NCBI RefSeq assembly: GCF_012272855.1
Contig: NZ_JAAXCQ010000022.1
Location: forward strand, 1-64,000
Length of the DNA: 64,000 nt
Origin: Arenibacter sp. 6A1
GTDB taxonomy: Bacteria > Bacteroidota > Bacteroidia > Flavobacteriales > Flavobacteriaceae
Direction: 5' to 3'
The notes beneath the pieces are model-generated. The model was not told the DNA's origin and searched no databases. It saw nothing but the letters and a program-made list of their open reading frames with translations. Position 1 is the first letter of the stretch; the number at the start of each line of letters is the position of its first letter. The position numbers and the translations under genes were made by a program. Of this stretch, positions 18,201 to 27,159 are shown one piece after another.

Positions 18201-21200
18201 AACTATAGGCAGTAGTGCTAAAAACTTAACGGTCACCTTATTTATAGAAAAGAACAAAACAATTGTTGACACCCAAATCATAACGCTACACAACAACACC
18301 AAAACGATCAAAATCCCCATTACCGAATCAGATTTAGGAGGGTTTTCGGTTCATTACACCTACAGTGCCTTTAATTCTTTTGAAACGGGAATTGCCAATA
18401 TTAATGTCCCATATCCCAAAACAGACCTTCAAATAGAAACTGTTACGTTCCGCGATAAACTACAACCAGGCAGTGAAGAACAATGGTCTTTCACTATAAA
18501 AGGTGGACAGGGACAAAAGGTAGCCGCAGAAGTATTGGCTAATATGTACGATGCCTCTTTGGACGCCTTTCAAGACCATTCATGGAGCTTTACCCCTAGG
18601 TGGCAACCGACCTATTATTCGAGCCTATACAGCAATGCTTACCACAGTTATCGCGTCGAAAACTTTACTTATTTTAAGACCCCAAATGCTAAGTATCCTA
18701 CATTTTCCCAAGCATATGATTCTTTTAATTGGTTTGGTTTTTATTTTGGGGAACGACACCGACTGTACCGCAATACTATGGTCATGAAAAAAGCCAATGG
18801 AGAAAATATCATCATCCAAGAAGATTCAGCTGCAATGGAAGAATCGGTATTGGCAGGTTTTGGAACACAAGACCAACAATCTTCCACCGAAATTGATGCT
18901 GAGAAAAACAAGAATACTATTGATCAGGTTCAAATTAGAAAAAATCTACAGGAGACTGCTTTCTTTTTTCCTCAATTACGTACCGATAAAAATGGTAATG
19001 TAAGCTTTAGTTTTACGAGTCCCGAAGCACTGACTACATGGAAGCTACAATTACTGGCGCATACTAAAAACTTGGAAAGCAAGCTTACCACCATGGAAGC
19101 CGTAACCCAAAAAGAAATAATGATAACCCCTAACGTTCCACGATTTTTAAGAGAAAGCGACAAAATTACCATCAGTACTAAAATTGCCAATATTACCGAC
19201 AGCCATTTAAACGGGACCGCCAGAATTATTTTGGTCGATGCCGTTTCCGGAAAAGATATAACCAAAAACCTTTTGGTCTCTTCCCTAAACTCAAAGGATA
19301 GTATACCACCACACGAAACCCTGTCCTCTATTGCCAAAATCTCTTATACGGTAAATGCCCATGGAAATACAGAAGTTTCATGGAATTTAACAATACCCGA
19401 AAATCTTCAAGGCGTTCAATACACGATCATGGCTACGGCAGGAGACTATAGTGATGGGGAACAAAACTTATTGCCGGTACTTACCAACAGAACGTTGGTT
19501 ACAGAAACCTTGCCCATGTGGGTAAAAAGCAATCAAACAAAATCTTTTGATTTAGAAAAACTAAGAACCAATACCTCATCAACCCTGAAACATCATCAGT
19601 TAAGTCTTGAAATAACTTCAAATCCTGCCTGGTATGCGGTACAGGCACTGCCCTATTTAATGGAATACCCCTTCGATTGTAGCGAACAGATATTTGCTCG
19701 ATATTATGCCAATACATTAGCAAGTAGTATTGTCCAAAACCAACCAAGAATTCAGGAAGTATTTAAGCAATGGGCCAATACTGATGCAGTATTGAGTAAT
19801 CTAGAAAAAAATCAGGCTTTAAAATCCATCCTTATTCAAGAAACCCCATGGCTACGGGATGCCCAATCCGAAACCGAACAAAAAAAGCGCATTGCCCTTT
19901 TGTTTAATCTTAACAAAATGAAAAATGAGCGTGAAAATGCCCTGAGAAAATTACAGAACAGCCAATTAGCTTCTGGGGCTTGGCCTTGGTTTAAGGGAGG
20001 TATTTCTAATAGGTTTATAACCCAACATATCCTTGCAGGCTTAGGTCATTTAGATCACCTTAACATTCTTAACCTTGATATGGCTACAGAGGAAATCATT
20101 AAAAAAGCCATCGCGTATTTGGATGCTGAATTTATGGAAGATTATGAAAAAATGAGAAAGGATTCCAACGCTTCCAATGCAGATCATTTAAGCCCCATTC
20201 AACTTCACTACCTTTATACTAGAAGCTTTTTTAGTAGTATTCCCGCCTCCAAAAAAGTTTCAGAAATCACCCTCTACTACAAGAAACAAGCACAGAAATT
20301 TTGGGTAAAGAAAGACTTGTACTCCCAAGGTTTGTTGGCCTTATTCCTACACAGGAGCAAGGATACCGCCAGCGCAAAAAAAATCATTAAATCCTTAGAA
20401 GAAAATAGTGTTACCAGGGAAGAATTAGGCATGTATTGGAAAGCCAACACCAATTCTTGGAACTGGAACCAAGCTGCTATTGAAACCCAGGCCTTACTGA
20501 TTGAAGCCTTTTCGGAAATCAACAATGATACAGAAACGATAGATCAACTAAAACTATGGCTGTTAAAAAACAAACAGACCAATCAATGGGAAACCACCAA
20601 GGCCACTACCGACGCTGTTTACGCCCTCTTGTTACAAGGCAGCAATTGGTTGTCCGTTACTGATGCGGTTGAGGTGTCAATAGGCGAAAAGAAAATAGCG
20701 CCTTCAAAATTAAAAAATACCGCTACCGAGGCTGGTACGGGCTATTTCAAAGTTTCTTGGACAGACGATGAAATAGTCCCGGAGATGGCAAAGGTAGTAT
20801 TATCGAAAAAAGGAGAAGGACCAGCATGGGGAGCAATGTACTGGCAATATTTTGAAGAGTTAGACAAGATTAGTCCGGGAAAAAGTCCGCTTCAGTTGAA
20901 AAAGAAGTTATTTCTAAAACAAGACACCGATACCGGTGAAGAACTGAGAGAAATAACGGCCTCATCCGAATTAAATTTGGGCGATGTGATCAGGGTACGT
21001 ATAGAGATCCGAACAGATAGGGCCATGGAGTTTATACATATGAAAGATATGCGGGCTGCCGGACTAGAGCCCGTAAAGGTGCTATCTCAATACCAATGGC
21101 AAGACGGCCTTGGTTATTATGAAAGTACAAAAGATGCCAGTACCAGTTTTTTTATAGACTACCTTCCCAAGGGCGTTTATGTATTTGAATACGACTTAAG

Positions 21201-21306
21201 AGTAAATAATAAAGGGGAGTTTAGCAATGGTATTACGAGCATTCAAAGCATGTATGCTCCAGAATTCAGCAGCCATAGCAAAGGTGAAAGAATAAGCGTA
21301 AATTAG
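15235..21306 (+). CDS. Alpha-2-macroglobulin family protein with thioester motif
   Basis: 2023 residues, a typical size for bacterial A2M. An N-terminal signal peptide (MRNLTILITVLLFSHWGQSQS) is not followed by a lipobox. A helical N-terminal region (~25-370) precedes macroglobulin domains; the MG2 motif SIYRPGQPVFFKG lies near residue 600. The A2M domain is at about 1230-1275 (FFFPQLRTDKNGNVSFSFTS, TWKLQLLAHTK). The thioester motif CSEQ is at 1482-1485 within YPFDCSEQIF, so the protease-trapping covalent bond is possible. The C-terminal half is the alpha-alpha toroid plus receptor-like domain. Bacterial A2Ms act in the envelope against foreign proteases. Proteobacterial yfhM sits beside pbpC; here the neighbour is mpl. 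Confidence 0.93.
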   Translation: MRNLTILITVLLFSHWGQSQSKAPTYAVLWEQVQTLEKEAMTKSAMEVVTKISNKARKERNAVQIIKALLYNSKYILILEEDAQLNIINNFKSEISQSSFPTKNILESYLAQMYWQYFQENRYRFYDRTPTATPVDNDDFRTWDLTTIFTAIGSHFDSSLATPDALQQVDIREYLEILHKEKGSEIYRPTLFDLLAHNAIDFYKSSENSIARPADKFEIDNPEYLSEFSKFSTFNFTSDDNTSQQLKALLAYQQLIKAHQNDALPFALVDIDIERLKFIRDNAIFEKKDQYYLEALQHAAQLYKNQEAESFYTFEIALLYHQLAENYIPGTQEEHQWKRKKALEICETALKKYPKGKTAEKFSHLRALILSQELQITTEKHLPINRTARLLVNYKNHDNLKFTAYQISQKELTALQNIYPLENQLPFIEKLKVATTWEARLKNEGDYIPHKTEVLLPSLNQGNYIVLATPVDNDDKKSFAFSPVQVTDLAFIETKSPTHHFYQVVDRNNGKPLSGAKVSFTYQTDTRAPFLKKSFVADETGMVILPLTKERWLNTTTKIEYHGDTAYFGKYSLYPRNNYDDYEHSKHTTFLFTDRSIYRPGQPVFFKGIAVSQKGHTSSLITNTLVKAHLRDVNGQEIAAQEFKTNEFGSFDGEFIIPNNGLTGTFSIASTSEDIALSGITSFSVEEYKRPKFKTSFDPITDTFSVHDSIEVKGTALAYSGSAISDATVRYRVRRLVNFPRWFYWFRPNYGSSPQEIAHGETKTDALGFFNIPFVAIPDSNVSKDDLPIFLFEVTAEVTDINGETQSSTTTIKVGYHALLANIETAPFLDKNKKNNLVNIRTSNLNGQPVPAQGTLKIYKLKGPEYVLRPRPWEAPEYKLGTKEEFKKIFPHDAYDKESDPNTWEKSTLAYETNFNTGKTGEIKLGKIKNWTSGVYQIELETTDAFGQKVKDMAKITVHGSNDKQVTDQKLFEIKTDQHTYAPGENATLTIGSSAKNLTVTLFIEKNKTIVDTQIITLHNNTKTIKIPITESDLGGFSVHYTYSAFNSFETGIANINVPYPKTDLQIETVTFRDKLQPGSEEQWSFTIKGGQGQKVAAEVLANMYDASLDAFQDHSWSFTPRWQPTYYSSLYSNAYHSYRVENFTYFKTPNAKYPTFSQAYDSFNWFGFYFGERHRLYRNTMVMKKANGENIIIQEDSAAMEESVLAGFGTQDQQSSTEIDAEKNKNTIDQVQIRKNLQETAFFFPQLRTDKNGNVSFSFTSPEALTTWKLQLLAHTKNLESKLTTMEAVTQKEIMITPNVPRFLRESDKITISTKIANITDSHLNGTARIILVDAVSGKDITKNLLVSSLNSKDSIPPHETLSSIAKISYTVNAHGNTEVSWNLTIPENLQGVQYTIMATAGDYSDGEQNLLPVLTNRTLVTETLPMWVKSNQTKSFDLEKLRTNTSSTLKHHQLSLEITSNPAWYAVQALPYLMEYPFDCSEQIFARYYANTLASSIVQNQPRIQEVFKQWANTDAVLSNLEKNQALKSILIQETPWLRDAQSETEQKKRIALLFNLNKMKNERENALRKLQNSQLASGAWPWFKGGISNRFITQHILAGLGHLDHLNILNLDMATEEIIKKAIAYLDAEFMEDYEKMRKDSNASNADHLSPIQLHYLYTRSFFSSIPASKKVSEITLYYKKQAQKFWVKKDLYSQGLLALFLHRSKDTASAKKIIKSLEENSVTREELGMYWKANTNSWNWNQAAIETQALLIEAFSEINNDTETIDQLKLWLLKNKQTNQWETTKATTDAVYALLLQGSNWLSVTDAVEVSIGEKKIAPSKLKNTATEAGTGYFKVSWTDDEIVPEMAKVVLSKKGEGPAWGAMYWQYFEELDKISPGKSPLQLKKKLFLKQDTDTGEELREITASSELNLGDVIRVRIEIRTDRAMEFIHMKDMRAAGLEPVKVLSQYQWQDGLGYYESTKDASTSFFIDYLPKGVYVFEYDLRVNNKGEFSNGITSIQSMYAPEFSSHSKGERISVN

Positions 21307-21383
21307 AATTTTTTAAACATTTAGCATTTACGCGTTGATATTTTTCATAAATTAACATATAATTAATTTAAAACCAAACTATT

Positions 21384-21758
21384 ATGAACGCAACCTTTTT
21401 CATTGGATTACGAATCGTATTTGGAGTATTCCTCATTATCTTCGGATCGAATAAGTTTTTTCATTTTATGCCTGCCGGCCAAATGTCAGAAGCTGCCATG
21501 AACTATTTTTCTGCCTTAATGAGCACCAATACCATTAACATCATTGCCTTGGTAGAAATTGTCGCTGGAATATCCCTATTAATCAATAAGTTTGCCTCCT
21601 TGATGATGTTGATTCTTTTCATTATTTCAATCAACGCTATATTATTCCATGCCTTTCTAGAACCGAGCTCTATAGGTTTTGCCTTGGTATTACTGCTTTT
21701 AAATATTACCATGCTCTACGCATACAAGGATAGATATAAGGACATTTTAAGACCATAA
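21384..21758 (+). CDS. DoxX-family membrane protein
   Basis: 124 residues with four membrane helices and the DoxX-like opening IGLRIVFGVFLIIFGSNKFFHFMP. DoxX-family proteins are small four-helix membrane proteins, some linked to redox or quinol oxidation, most without assigned function. It starts 78 bases after the alpha-2-macroglobulin gene and ends before a terminator at 21826, but a shared transcript is not certain. Confidence 0.85.
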   Translation: MNATFFIGLRIVFGVFLIIFGSNKFFHFMPAGQMSEAAMNYFSALMSTNTINIIALVEIVAGISLLINKFASLMMLILFIISINAILFHAFLEPSSIGFALVLLLLNITMLYAYKDRYKDILRP

Positions 21759-21825
21759 CAGCCCCTTATTTAAAACTACATAAATTTCTGATCGGGATAT
21801 TGGATGTATACTCCTTTAAATCATA

Positions 21826-21860
21826 GGCCTTTCTAGAACAGAAAGGCCAAACTTTTTATG
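21826..21860 (+). terminator. Intrinsic terminator after the DoxX gene
   Basis: Perfect 9-bp stem GGCCTTTCT (21826-21834) with AGAAAGGCC (21840-21848), a 5-base loop and then ACTTTTTA. Confidence 0.75.
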
Positions 21861-21936
21861 GTATTTAACTTCTCTTTTACTCATTTTTTTTCAAAGAAGA
21901 GAAAACCATAATATGTGTTATTATATAAAAAAGTGC

Positions 21937-22458
21937 TTACTTTTTGGGAGGGTATTTAGAAAATGCTTTAGCAACCAATTGTAGAAATTTTTGTTCTCGA
22001 ACTTCTGGAGAACTGTTTTCATAAAAAGAACTTACAGCAATAGCTTGCCAAATAAGAGCCTCTTTTTGGCTATCGACGAAGTCTATTTGAACTTCCCTCT
22101 CTAGCTTGGAATTCCTCATCGGGATACCAATATTTACACCACCGCCCACATTTCTGCCAGATCCACCAATCCCCACTCCTACGGTGTTTCTCTGAACCCC
22201 GGTGTAAGAACGAGACTTTATATCAATTAAAATGTCCGGTTCTTCGGAAAGTCTAATCCCCTTATCGCGCAAATTAAAATCTATTGCCTTTATAAGACGT
22301 TTCCTGTCCAGTTCACTTAAACCGGTATCCATGTCTGCATAATAATTATAGGTAGCATAGGCCGAAAAATCAGCTGTCCTATCGTAATCGTACTGTACCC
22401 TTACAGCACTACAAGAAGCCAAAACCAATGCCACTAGTAAGATTCCTATTTTTTTCAT
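21937..22458 (-). CDS. DUF4136-domain lipoprotein
   Basis: 173 residues from the ATG at 22458; the longer frame is rejected because the lipoprotein signal MKKIGILLVALVLASCS (Cys at about 16) begins here. The mature part has the DUF4136 pattern: VQYDYDRTADFSAYATYNYY, LIKAIDFNLRDKGI, EPDILIDIKSRS, a glycine-rich VGVGIGGSGRNVGGG strand, and LIWQAIAVSSF. DUF4136 proteins are periplasm-facing lipoproteins of unknown function that are widespread in Bacteroidota and Proteobacteria. Its gene runs toward DoxX and away from obg. Confidence 0.88.
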   Translation of the reverse strand: MKKIGILLVALVLASCSAVRVQYDYDRTADFSAYATYNYYADMDTGLSELDRKRLIKAIDFNLRDKGIRLSEEPDILIDIKSRSYTGVQRNTVGVGIGGSGRNVGGGVNIGIPMRNSKLEREVQIDFVDSQKEALIWQAIAVSSFYENSSPEVREQKFLQLVAKAFSKYPPKK

Positions 22459-22603
22459 GATGACCGTTTTATATAAAAGTAACAAAAAATAGCCTCCCCC
22501 TTTTATGATCAGAGCCATTAAATACCATAAAGCGATATTAAGGGAACAATATCAAAGAGAGCGTCATAGGAATCTTATTAAGGAAAAACCAAACACACTA
22601 CGC

Positions 22604-23617
22604 CTAATCAGCCACATTGCGATTTAGCATTTCCCAAAGTCTATCTTTAAGCTCTACCAATCCTTGTTGTGCCACTGAAGACATAAACATATATGGTATT
22701 CCTTGTAGGTCCTTGTCAAGCTCCAACCTCATTTCTTCCATCAGCTCCTCATCTAACATATCGCTTTTAGAAATAGCTATCAATCGATCTTTATCTAGGA
22801 GTTCTGGGTTATACCTACGAAGTTCGTCTAACAAAATTTCATATTCCTTGCTTATATCTTTGCTATCGGCAGGGATTAAAAAAAGAAGCGTAGAGTTTCG
22901 TTCAATATGTCTTAGGAAATAATGTCCTAGCCCCTTTCCTTCGGCAGCACCTTCAATAATACCAGGTATATCGGCCATCACAAAACTCTTAAACTCCCTA
23001 TATTCTACAATTCCAAGATTGGGTTTTAAGGTCGTAAATTCGTAATCTGCGATTTTTGGCTGCGCGGAAGTCAACACCGACAATAGGGTCGATTTTCCAG
23101 CATTTGGAAAACCAACAAGCCCCACATCGGCCAGTACTTTTAATTCAAAGATAAGATCGGCTTCCTTTCCCGGAATCCCCGGCTGTGCATACCTCGGGGT
23201 TTGGTTGGTAGACGTTCTAAAATGCCAGTTTCCACGTCCTCCTAAACCACCTTCCAAAAGAATTATTTCCTCTTGGTCATTGGTGATTTCCATAATTATT
23301 TCGTTGGTATCGGCATCTCTGATGACCGTACCTAATGGCACATCTAAATAAACGTCCTGCCCATCGGCACCTGTACTTCGACTTTTAGCTCCATGCTCGC
23401 CATGGCCCGCCTTAAAATGTCTTTGAAACTTATAGCCTAATAAGGTCCATAAGTTTTTGTTTCCTTTTATAATAATATGCCCACCACGGCCACCATCACC
23501 CCCATCGGGACCTCCTTTGGTTATAAACTTTTCCCTATGTAAATGTATAGACCCTTTTCCTCCTTTACCGGATTCCAAGTGCACTTTTACATAATCCACA
23601 AAATTGCCTTCAGTCAT
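22604..23617 (-). CDS. obg: GTPase ObgE/CgtA
   Basis: 337 residues. The N-terminal glycine-rich Obg fold ([39 protein letters not shown]) spans ~1-158, followed by the G domain: G1 [10 protein letters not shown], switch segment [12 protein letters not shown]3 [11 protein letters not shown]4 ISKSD. The family is an essential ribosome-associated GTPase involved in 50S assembly and stringent response. No extended C-terminal domain is present. It has a good promoter ~110 bases upstream (23725-23755). Confidence 0.97.
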   Translation of the reverse strand: MTEGNFVDYVKVHLESGKGGKGSIHLHREKFITKGGPDGGDGGRGGHIIIKGNKNLWTLLGYKFQRHFKAGHGEHGAKSRSTGADGQDVYLDVPLGTVIRDADTNEIIMEITNDQEEIILLEGGLGGRGNWHFRTSTNQTPRYAQPGIPGKEADLIFELKVLADVGLVGFPNAGKSTLLSVLTSAQPKIADYEFTTLKPNLGIVEYREFKSFVMADIPGIIEGAAEGKGLGHYFLRHIERNSTLLFLIPADSKDISKEYEILLDELRRYNPELLDKDRLIAISKSDMLDEELMEEMRLELDKDLQGIPYMFMSSVAQQGLVELKDRLWEMLNRNVAD

Positions 23618-23724
23618 TTTTTTAGTTTATTTCGTTCCTTTTCTTAATTGAACTTTATTTTGGCATGGGTAGGCCTTAAAAAGTGTAGGTATATACGCCA
23701 AAAACATCCCAATATCCTTGGCCA

Positions 23725-23755
23725 CAAATGTATACATTCTGTTTTATTTTTTCAA
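23725..23755 (-). promoter_or_regulatory. Promoter of obg
   Basis: On the minus strand TTG (plus 23753-23755), a 20-base spacer and TACATTTG (plus 23725-23732), an exact consensus match. Start of transcription near 23718 leaves a ~100-base leader before obg. The box lies inside the only ORF of this region (23676-23858), which argues against that ORF. Confidence 0.7.
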
Positions 23756-24248
23756 CACTAAAGTCAAATCCAAAAACCTTGGTTTTAGGGTATTCCATAA
23801 AACCAAACTTCGAGGTCATTTTGGCCTTATAAACACAACCTACTACATACTTCGTCATTAAAAGGCTCCAAATCCATAAAAAAACCTCAGGGCTTCTTTA
23901 TCAAAACCACATCGCGCTAGTTTGGCGAAAGATTGGGATTAGGGTAATTCCTTGAATAGAATAAAGATCCCTAAAAGAATCTTTTCTATTTCTTTAATTC
24001 TTGGTATAAAACTGCGCCATAGTGCTATCGGATCTAAATCTGAAAAGGTCATTTTTAGATTTTTACCCTCTAAATTTTTCTAGCCATACTACTATCCTAG
24101 GGTAGTATAATAATTATGTTTTTGGTTATTTACAACAATCATTAAAATACTCAGAAGTAAGCCTTTTTAATGAATCCCTAATAAGCAACCAGGTGATATT
24201 CTATGGCGCTGGTCAACTTTCGTCGACTATAATAAGAAGCTATTCTAT
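23756..24248. other. Non-coding region between obg and hpt-adk
   Basis: About 490 bases upstream of the obg promoter with no ORF I trust. A plus-strand frame at roughly 24140-24240 reads like protein for ~35 codons but has no start, no family match and runs into the 3' end of hpt-adk, so it is left unassigned. Confidence 0.6.
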
Positions 24249-25355
24249 TTATATTTCTTCGATAACCTTAGTCAATCGACTGGTAATATCCTCTATAGAC
24301 CCAATTCCGTTAACGCTATGGAATTTCCCTTGTTCCTCGTAATAATCCTTTAGGGGAGCTGTTTTTTCGTTGTATTCGTCAAAACGGTTACGGATTTTAT
24401 CCTCGTCTTGGTCATCACTTCTTCCACTTACTTTTCCTCTCTCTAACAAACGTTGAATAAGCACTTCGTCATTGGCATCTAAGGCAATAGTCGCATCTAT
24501 TTTCATGTTTTTAGATACTAAAAACTGATCCAAAGCTTTTGCTTGTGCTGTTGTTCTTGGAAAACCATCAAAAATAAATCCGCTTGCTTCTGGATTTTTT
24601 TCTACCTCGTCCTGAAGCATTTTTATGGTCACTTCATCCGGTACCAAACCTCCCTGATCAATATATGATTTGGCCAACAACCCTAGTTCCGTTCCGTTTT
24701 TTATATTATAACGAAACACATCCCCTGTAGAAATGTGTTTCAAATTATATTTCTCTTTTAAAAATGCAGCTTGCGTGCCTTTTCCTGCTCCTGGTTTGCC
24801 GAACAAAACAAGGTTTATCATATGTTTTATATTAAGTTGATATACTTCTCTTAAATTTCTTCCCAGTTCTTTGTAATCCAATCCGTATCCCACGATGAAC
24901 TTATCTGGAATTTTCATTCCAAAATAATCAATATCGTACTCCCCGTTATACACTTCATCTTTGTAAAACAAGGTGGCTACCCTAAATTCTTTTACCTTGG
25001 TCTTGGAAAATAAATCTATTAATTTTTTAACGGTTCTTCCGGTATCGATAATATCCTCTAAAATAATAACAGAACGTCCATCTATATTTTCGGGCACATC
25101 TAGTAATGTTTCTACGATTCCTGTAGAAGTAAGCCCCTGATAAGAGCTTAATCGCACAAAGGAAATCTCACAAGGATGTTGATACGCTTTTAAAAAATCG
25201 GCAACAAACATAAAAGAACCGTTTAGAACCCCAATAAATATTGGTGTTTCATCACGGTAGTCCGCCGCAACTTTGTCTGCCACTTTTTTTATTGCTTGCA
25301 GTATCTCTCCTTCGCTAATAAATGGCTTGAAATATTTATCGTGTAGCTTTATCAC
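24249..25355 (-). CDS. Bifunctional hypoxanthine phosphoribosyltransferase / adenylate kinase
   Basis: 368 residues in one frame. Residues 1-178 are a purine phosphoribosyltransferase: FIGVLNGSFMFVADF, PRPP-binding motif IILEDIIDTGRT (98-109), and DKFIVGYGLDY near its end. From residue 179 a full adenylate kinase begins (MINLVLFGKPGAGKGTQ, P-loop 186-194), with DGFPRT, the LID segment RGKVSGRSDDQDED and RLTKVIEEI at the end. The LID lacks zinc cysteines. The start is the GTG at 25355, because the family begins MIKLHDK-FKPFI and the promoter box lies just upstream; the longer frame to 25484 would run into the divergent purK promoter. The fused enzyme would link purine salvage to AMP/ADP balance. 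The fusion seems common in Flavobacteriaceae (recall). Confidence 0.92.
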   Translation of the reverse strand: MIKLHDKYFKPFISEGEILQAIKKVADKVAADYRDETPIFIGVLNGSFMFVADFLKAYQHPCEISFVRLSSYQGLTSTGIVETLLDVPENIDGRSVIILEDIIDTGRTVKKLIDLFSKTKVKEFRVATLFYKDEVYNGEYDIDYFGMKIPDKFIVGYGLDYKELGRNLREVYQLNIKHMINLVLFGKPGAGKGTQAAFLKEKYNLKHISTGDVFRYNIKNGTELGLLAKSYIDQGGLVPDEVTIKMLQDEVEKNPEASGFIFDGFPRTTAQAKALDQFLVSKNMKIDATIALDANDEVLIQRLLERGKVSGRSDDQDEDKIRNRFDEYNEKTAPLKDYYEEQGKFHSVNGIGSIEDITSRLTKVIEEI

Positions 25356-25377
25356 CGTTAATAATTTAATAAGATCA

Positions 25378-25385
25378 CAAATATA
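25378..25385 (-). promoter_or_regulatory. Promoter box of hpt-adk
   Basis: TATATTTG on the minus strand, an exact TAnnTTTG match, 22 bases before the GTG start. It supports the GTG rather than any further-upstream start. Confidence 0.6.
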
Positions 25386-25439
25386 CCATTTTGATTTTTC
25401 TTTTTTAGTTGTCCAAGGCCAGTTTCTAAGATTTAGCCG

Positions 25440-25447
25440 TATTTTTG
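25440..25447 (+). promoter_or_regulatory. Promoter box of purK
   Basis: TATTTTTG, an exact consensus match, overlaps the in-frame ATG at 25445 and so shows that translation of purK starts downstream at 25490. Divergent from the hpt-adk box 55 bases away, so both purine operons share one control region. Confidence 0.6.
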
Positions 25448-25489
25448 TCCTCATACTACAATCACCATAACAAAAGTGAATCAATTCAA

Positions 25490-26644
25490 ATGAACTATTT
25501 TTCTTCCGATTTTAAATTAGGAATTCTTGGAGGTGGCCAATTAGGTAAAATGTTGTTATACGAGACTCGTAAATTTGACATCCACACCAAAGTATTAGAT
25601 CCATCACCAGAAGCTCCGTCCAAAATAGCGTGTAACGAATTTTTCGAAGGCGATTTATTAGATTATGACACGGTATATAACTTTGGAAAAAAGGTTGACG
25701 TTTTAACTATCGAAATAGAAAACGTAAATACCAAGGCTCTAGAAAAATTAGAGTCCGAAGGCGTCAAGGTGTACCCGCAAACTGAGGCCTTGCATATTAT
25801 TCAGAACAAGGCCACTCAAAAATTATTTTATATAGACAACAATATCCCTACGGCTCCTTTTAGCCGCTTTGCTTATACTAGCGAAATTGAAGACAGTGTT
25901 GCCAATGGTGGCTTAACTTTTCCTTTTGTGTGGAAGAGTGCCCAATTCGGCTACGATGGCCAGGGGGTAAAGGTCGTTAGAAGTCTTAAAGACTTAGAAG
26001 GGCTACCTAATTCGGAATGCATAGCAGAGACTATGATCCCGTTTAAAAATGAATTGGCCGTTATTGTTGTTAGAAACCCAAGCGGACAAATTGTTTCCTA
26101 CCCTGTCGTAGAAATGGAATTCCACCCAGAAGCCAACCAAGTAGAATACGTTCTTTGCCCGGCAAGGATCAGTGACGAAGTAGCGCAAAAAGCTACTGAT
26201 GTTGCCTTGAAAGTTTCGGAAAAAATTAAGCATATCGGTATTTTGGCCGTAGAAATGTTCCAGACCAAGGACGATGAGATTTTGGTCAACGAAGTAGCTC
26301 CTAGACCTCACAATAGCGGGCACTATAGTATTGAAGCCAGTTACACCAATCAATTTGAACAGCATATCCGTGCTATTTTAGACCTTCCCCTTGGAAGAAC
26401 AGAAAGCAAGGTGGCCGGAATCATGGTAAACCTAGTGGGTGCCGAAGGATATACAGGCGACGTAGTTTACCAAAATATGGAAGAAATTCTTCAACTAGAA
26501 GGTGTTACTCCCCATATTTACGGTAAAAAACAAACAAGACCCTTTAGAAAAATGGGGCACGTTACCATCGTAAACCAAGATATTGCACAAGCAAGAAAAA
26601 TAGCAGAGAAAGTAAAGAACACTATAAAAGTAATCAGCAAATAA
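25490..26644 (+). CDS. purK: 5-(carboxyamino)imidazole ribonucleotide synthase
   Basis: 384 residues from the ATG at 25490. ATP-grasp enzyme: N-terminal FKLGILGGGQLGKMLL, central VWKSAQFGYDGQGV and IAETMIPFKNELAVIVVRN, and the catalytic VNEVAPRPHNSGHYSIEA segment that defines PurK. It makes N5-CAIR from AIR, ATP and bicarbonate in de novo purine synthesis; the product is the substrate of PurE, encoded 15 bases downstream. Promoter box at 25440. Confidence 0.97.
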   Translation: MNYFSSDFKLGILGGGQLGKMLLYETRKFDIHTKVLDPSPEAPSKIACNEFFEGDLLDYDTVYNFGKKVDVLTIEIENVNTKALEKLESEGVKVYPQTEALHIIQNKATQKLFYIDNNIPTAPFSRFAYTSEIEDSVANGGLTFPFVWKSAQFGYDGQGVKVVRSLKDLEGLPNSECIAETMIPFKNELAVIVVRNPSGQIVSYPVVEMEFHPEANQVEYVLCPARISDEVAQKATDVALKVSEKIKHIGILAVEMFQTKDDEILVNEVAPRPHNSGHYSIEASYTNQFEQHIRAILDLPLGRTESKVAGIMVNLVGAEGYTGDVVYQNMEEILQLEGVTPHIYGKKQTRPFRKMGHVTIVNQDIAQARKIAEKVKNTIKVISK

Positions 26645-26659
26645 GTAATTATTATAGTT

Positions 26660-27151
26660 ATGAGCAAAGTAGCCGTTGTTATGGGAAGCACCAGTGACCT
26701 TCCTATTATGCAGGAAGCCATTGATATTTTAAAAGGATTTGATATCGCCGTTGATGTAGACATTGTTTCTGCCCATCGTACCCCAGAAAAATTATTCGAT
26801 TTTAGCATGAATGCCCATAAAAATGGATACTCTGTGATCATTGCAGGTGCTGGCGGAGCTGCCCATCTACCAGGAATGGTAGCCTCCATGTCTCCCTTGC
26901 CTGTCATTGGTGTTCCGGTAAAAAGCAGCAATTCGATCGACGGATGGGATTCTGTTTTATCTATTCTTCAAATGCCCGGAGGTGTGCCTGTTGCCACAGT
27001 AGCCCTTAACGGTGCTAAAAATGCAGGCATATTGGCAGCACAGATAATTGGTAGTGCGGACAAATGTGTTTTAGACAAAATTATTCTTTACAAAGAAGGA
27101 TTAAAACAAAAGGTAATTGAAGGTGCCGAAGAAGTACGTAAAATAAAGTAA
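26660..27151 (+). CDS. purE: 5-(carboxyamino)imidazole ribonucleotide mutase
   Basis: 163 residues, class I PurE. The motifs MGSTSDLPIM, VSAHRTPEKL, AGAGGAAHLPGMVA and GVPVKSS...SILQMPGGVPVATVA are all present. It converts N5-CAIR to CAIR in the cytoplasm. Second gene of the purKE operon. Order K-E is the reverse of the E. coli arrangement. Confidence 0.97.
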   Translation: MSKVAVVMGSTSDLPIMQEAIDILKGFDIAVDVDIVSAHRTPEKLFDFSMNAHKNGYSVIIAGAGGAAHLPGMVASMSPLPVIGVPVKSSNSIDGWDSVLSILQMPGGVPVATVALNGAKNAGILAAQIIGSADKCVLDKIILYKEGLKQKVIEGAEEVRKIK

Positions 27152-27159
27152 TACTATTC

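Noticed and set aside
18972-19337. A 121-codon minus-strand ORF inside the alpha-2-macroglobulin gene
   Set aside because: Antisense shadow of a continuous, domain-bearing coding sequence.
23676-23858. A 60-codon minus-strand ORF upstream of obg
   Set aside because: It overlaps a consensus promoter pointing to obg (23725-23755), has no family-like motif, and its composition fits random AT-rich sequence.
24140-24248. A plus-strand stretch of ~35 codons that reads like protein
   Set aside because: No start codon, no recognisable family motif, and it runs into the antisense of hpt-adk. Not enough to call a gene fragment.
25356-25484. N-terminal extension of the hpt-adk frame to 25484
   Set aside because: It would run through the -7 box and into the control region of purK; the family starts at the GTG at 25355.
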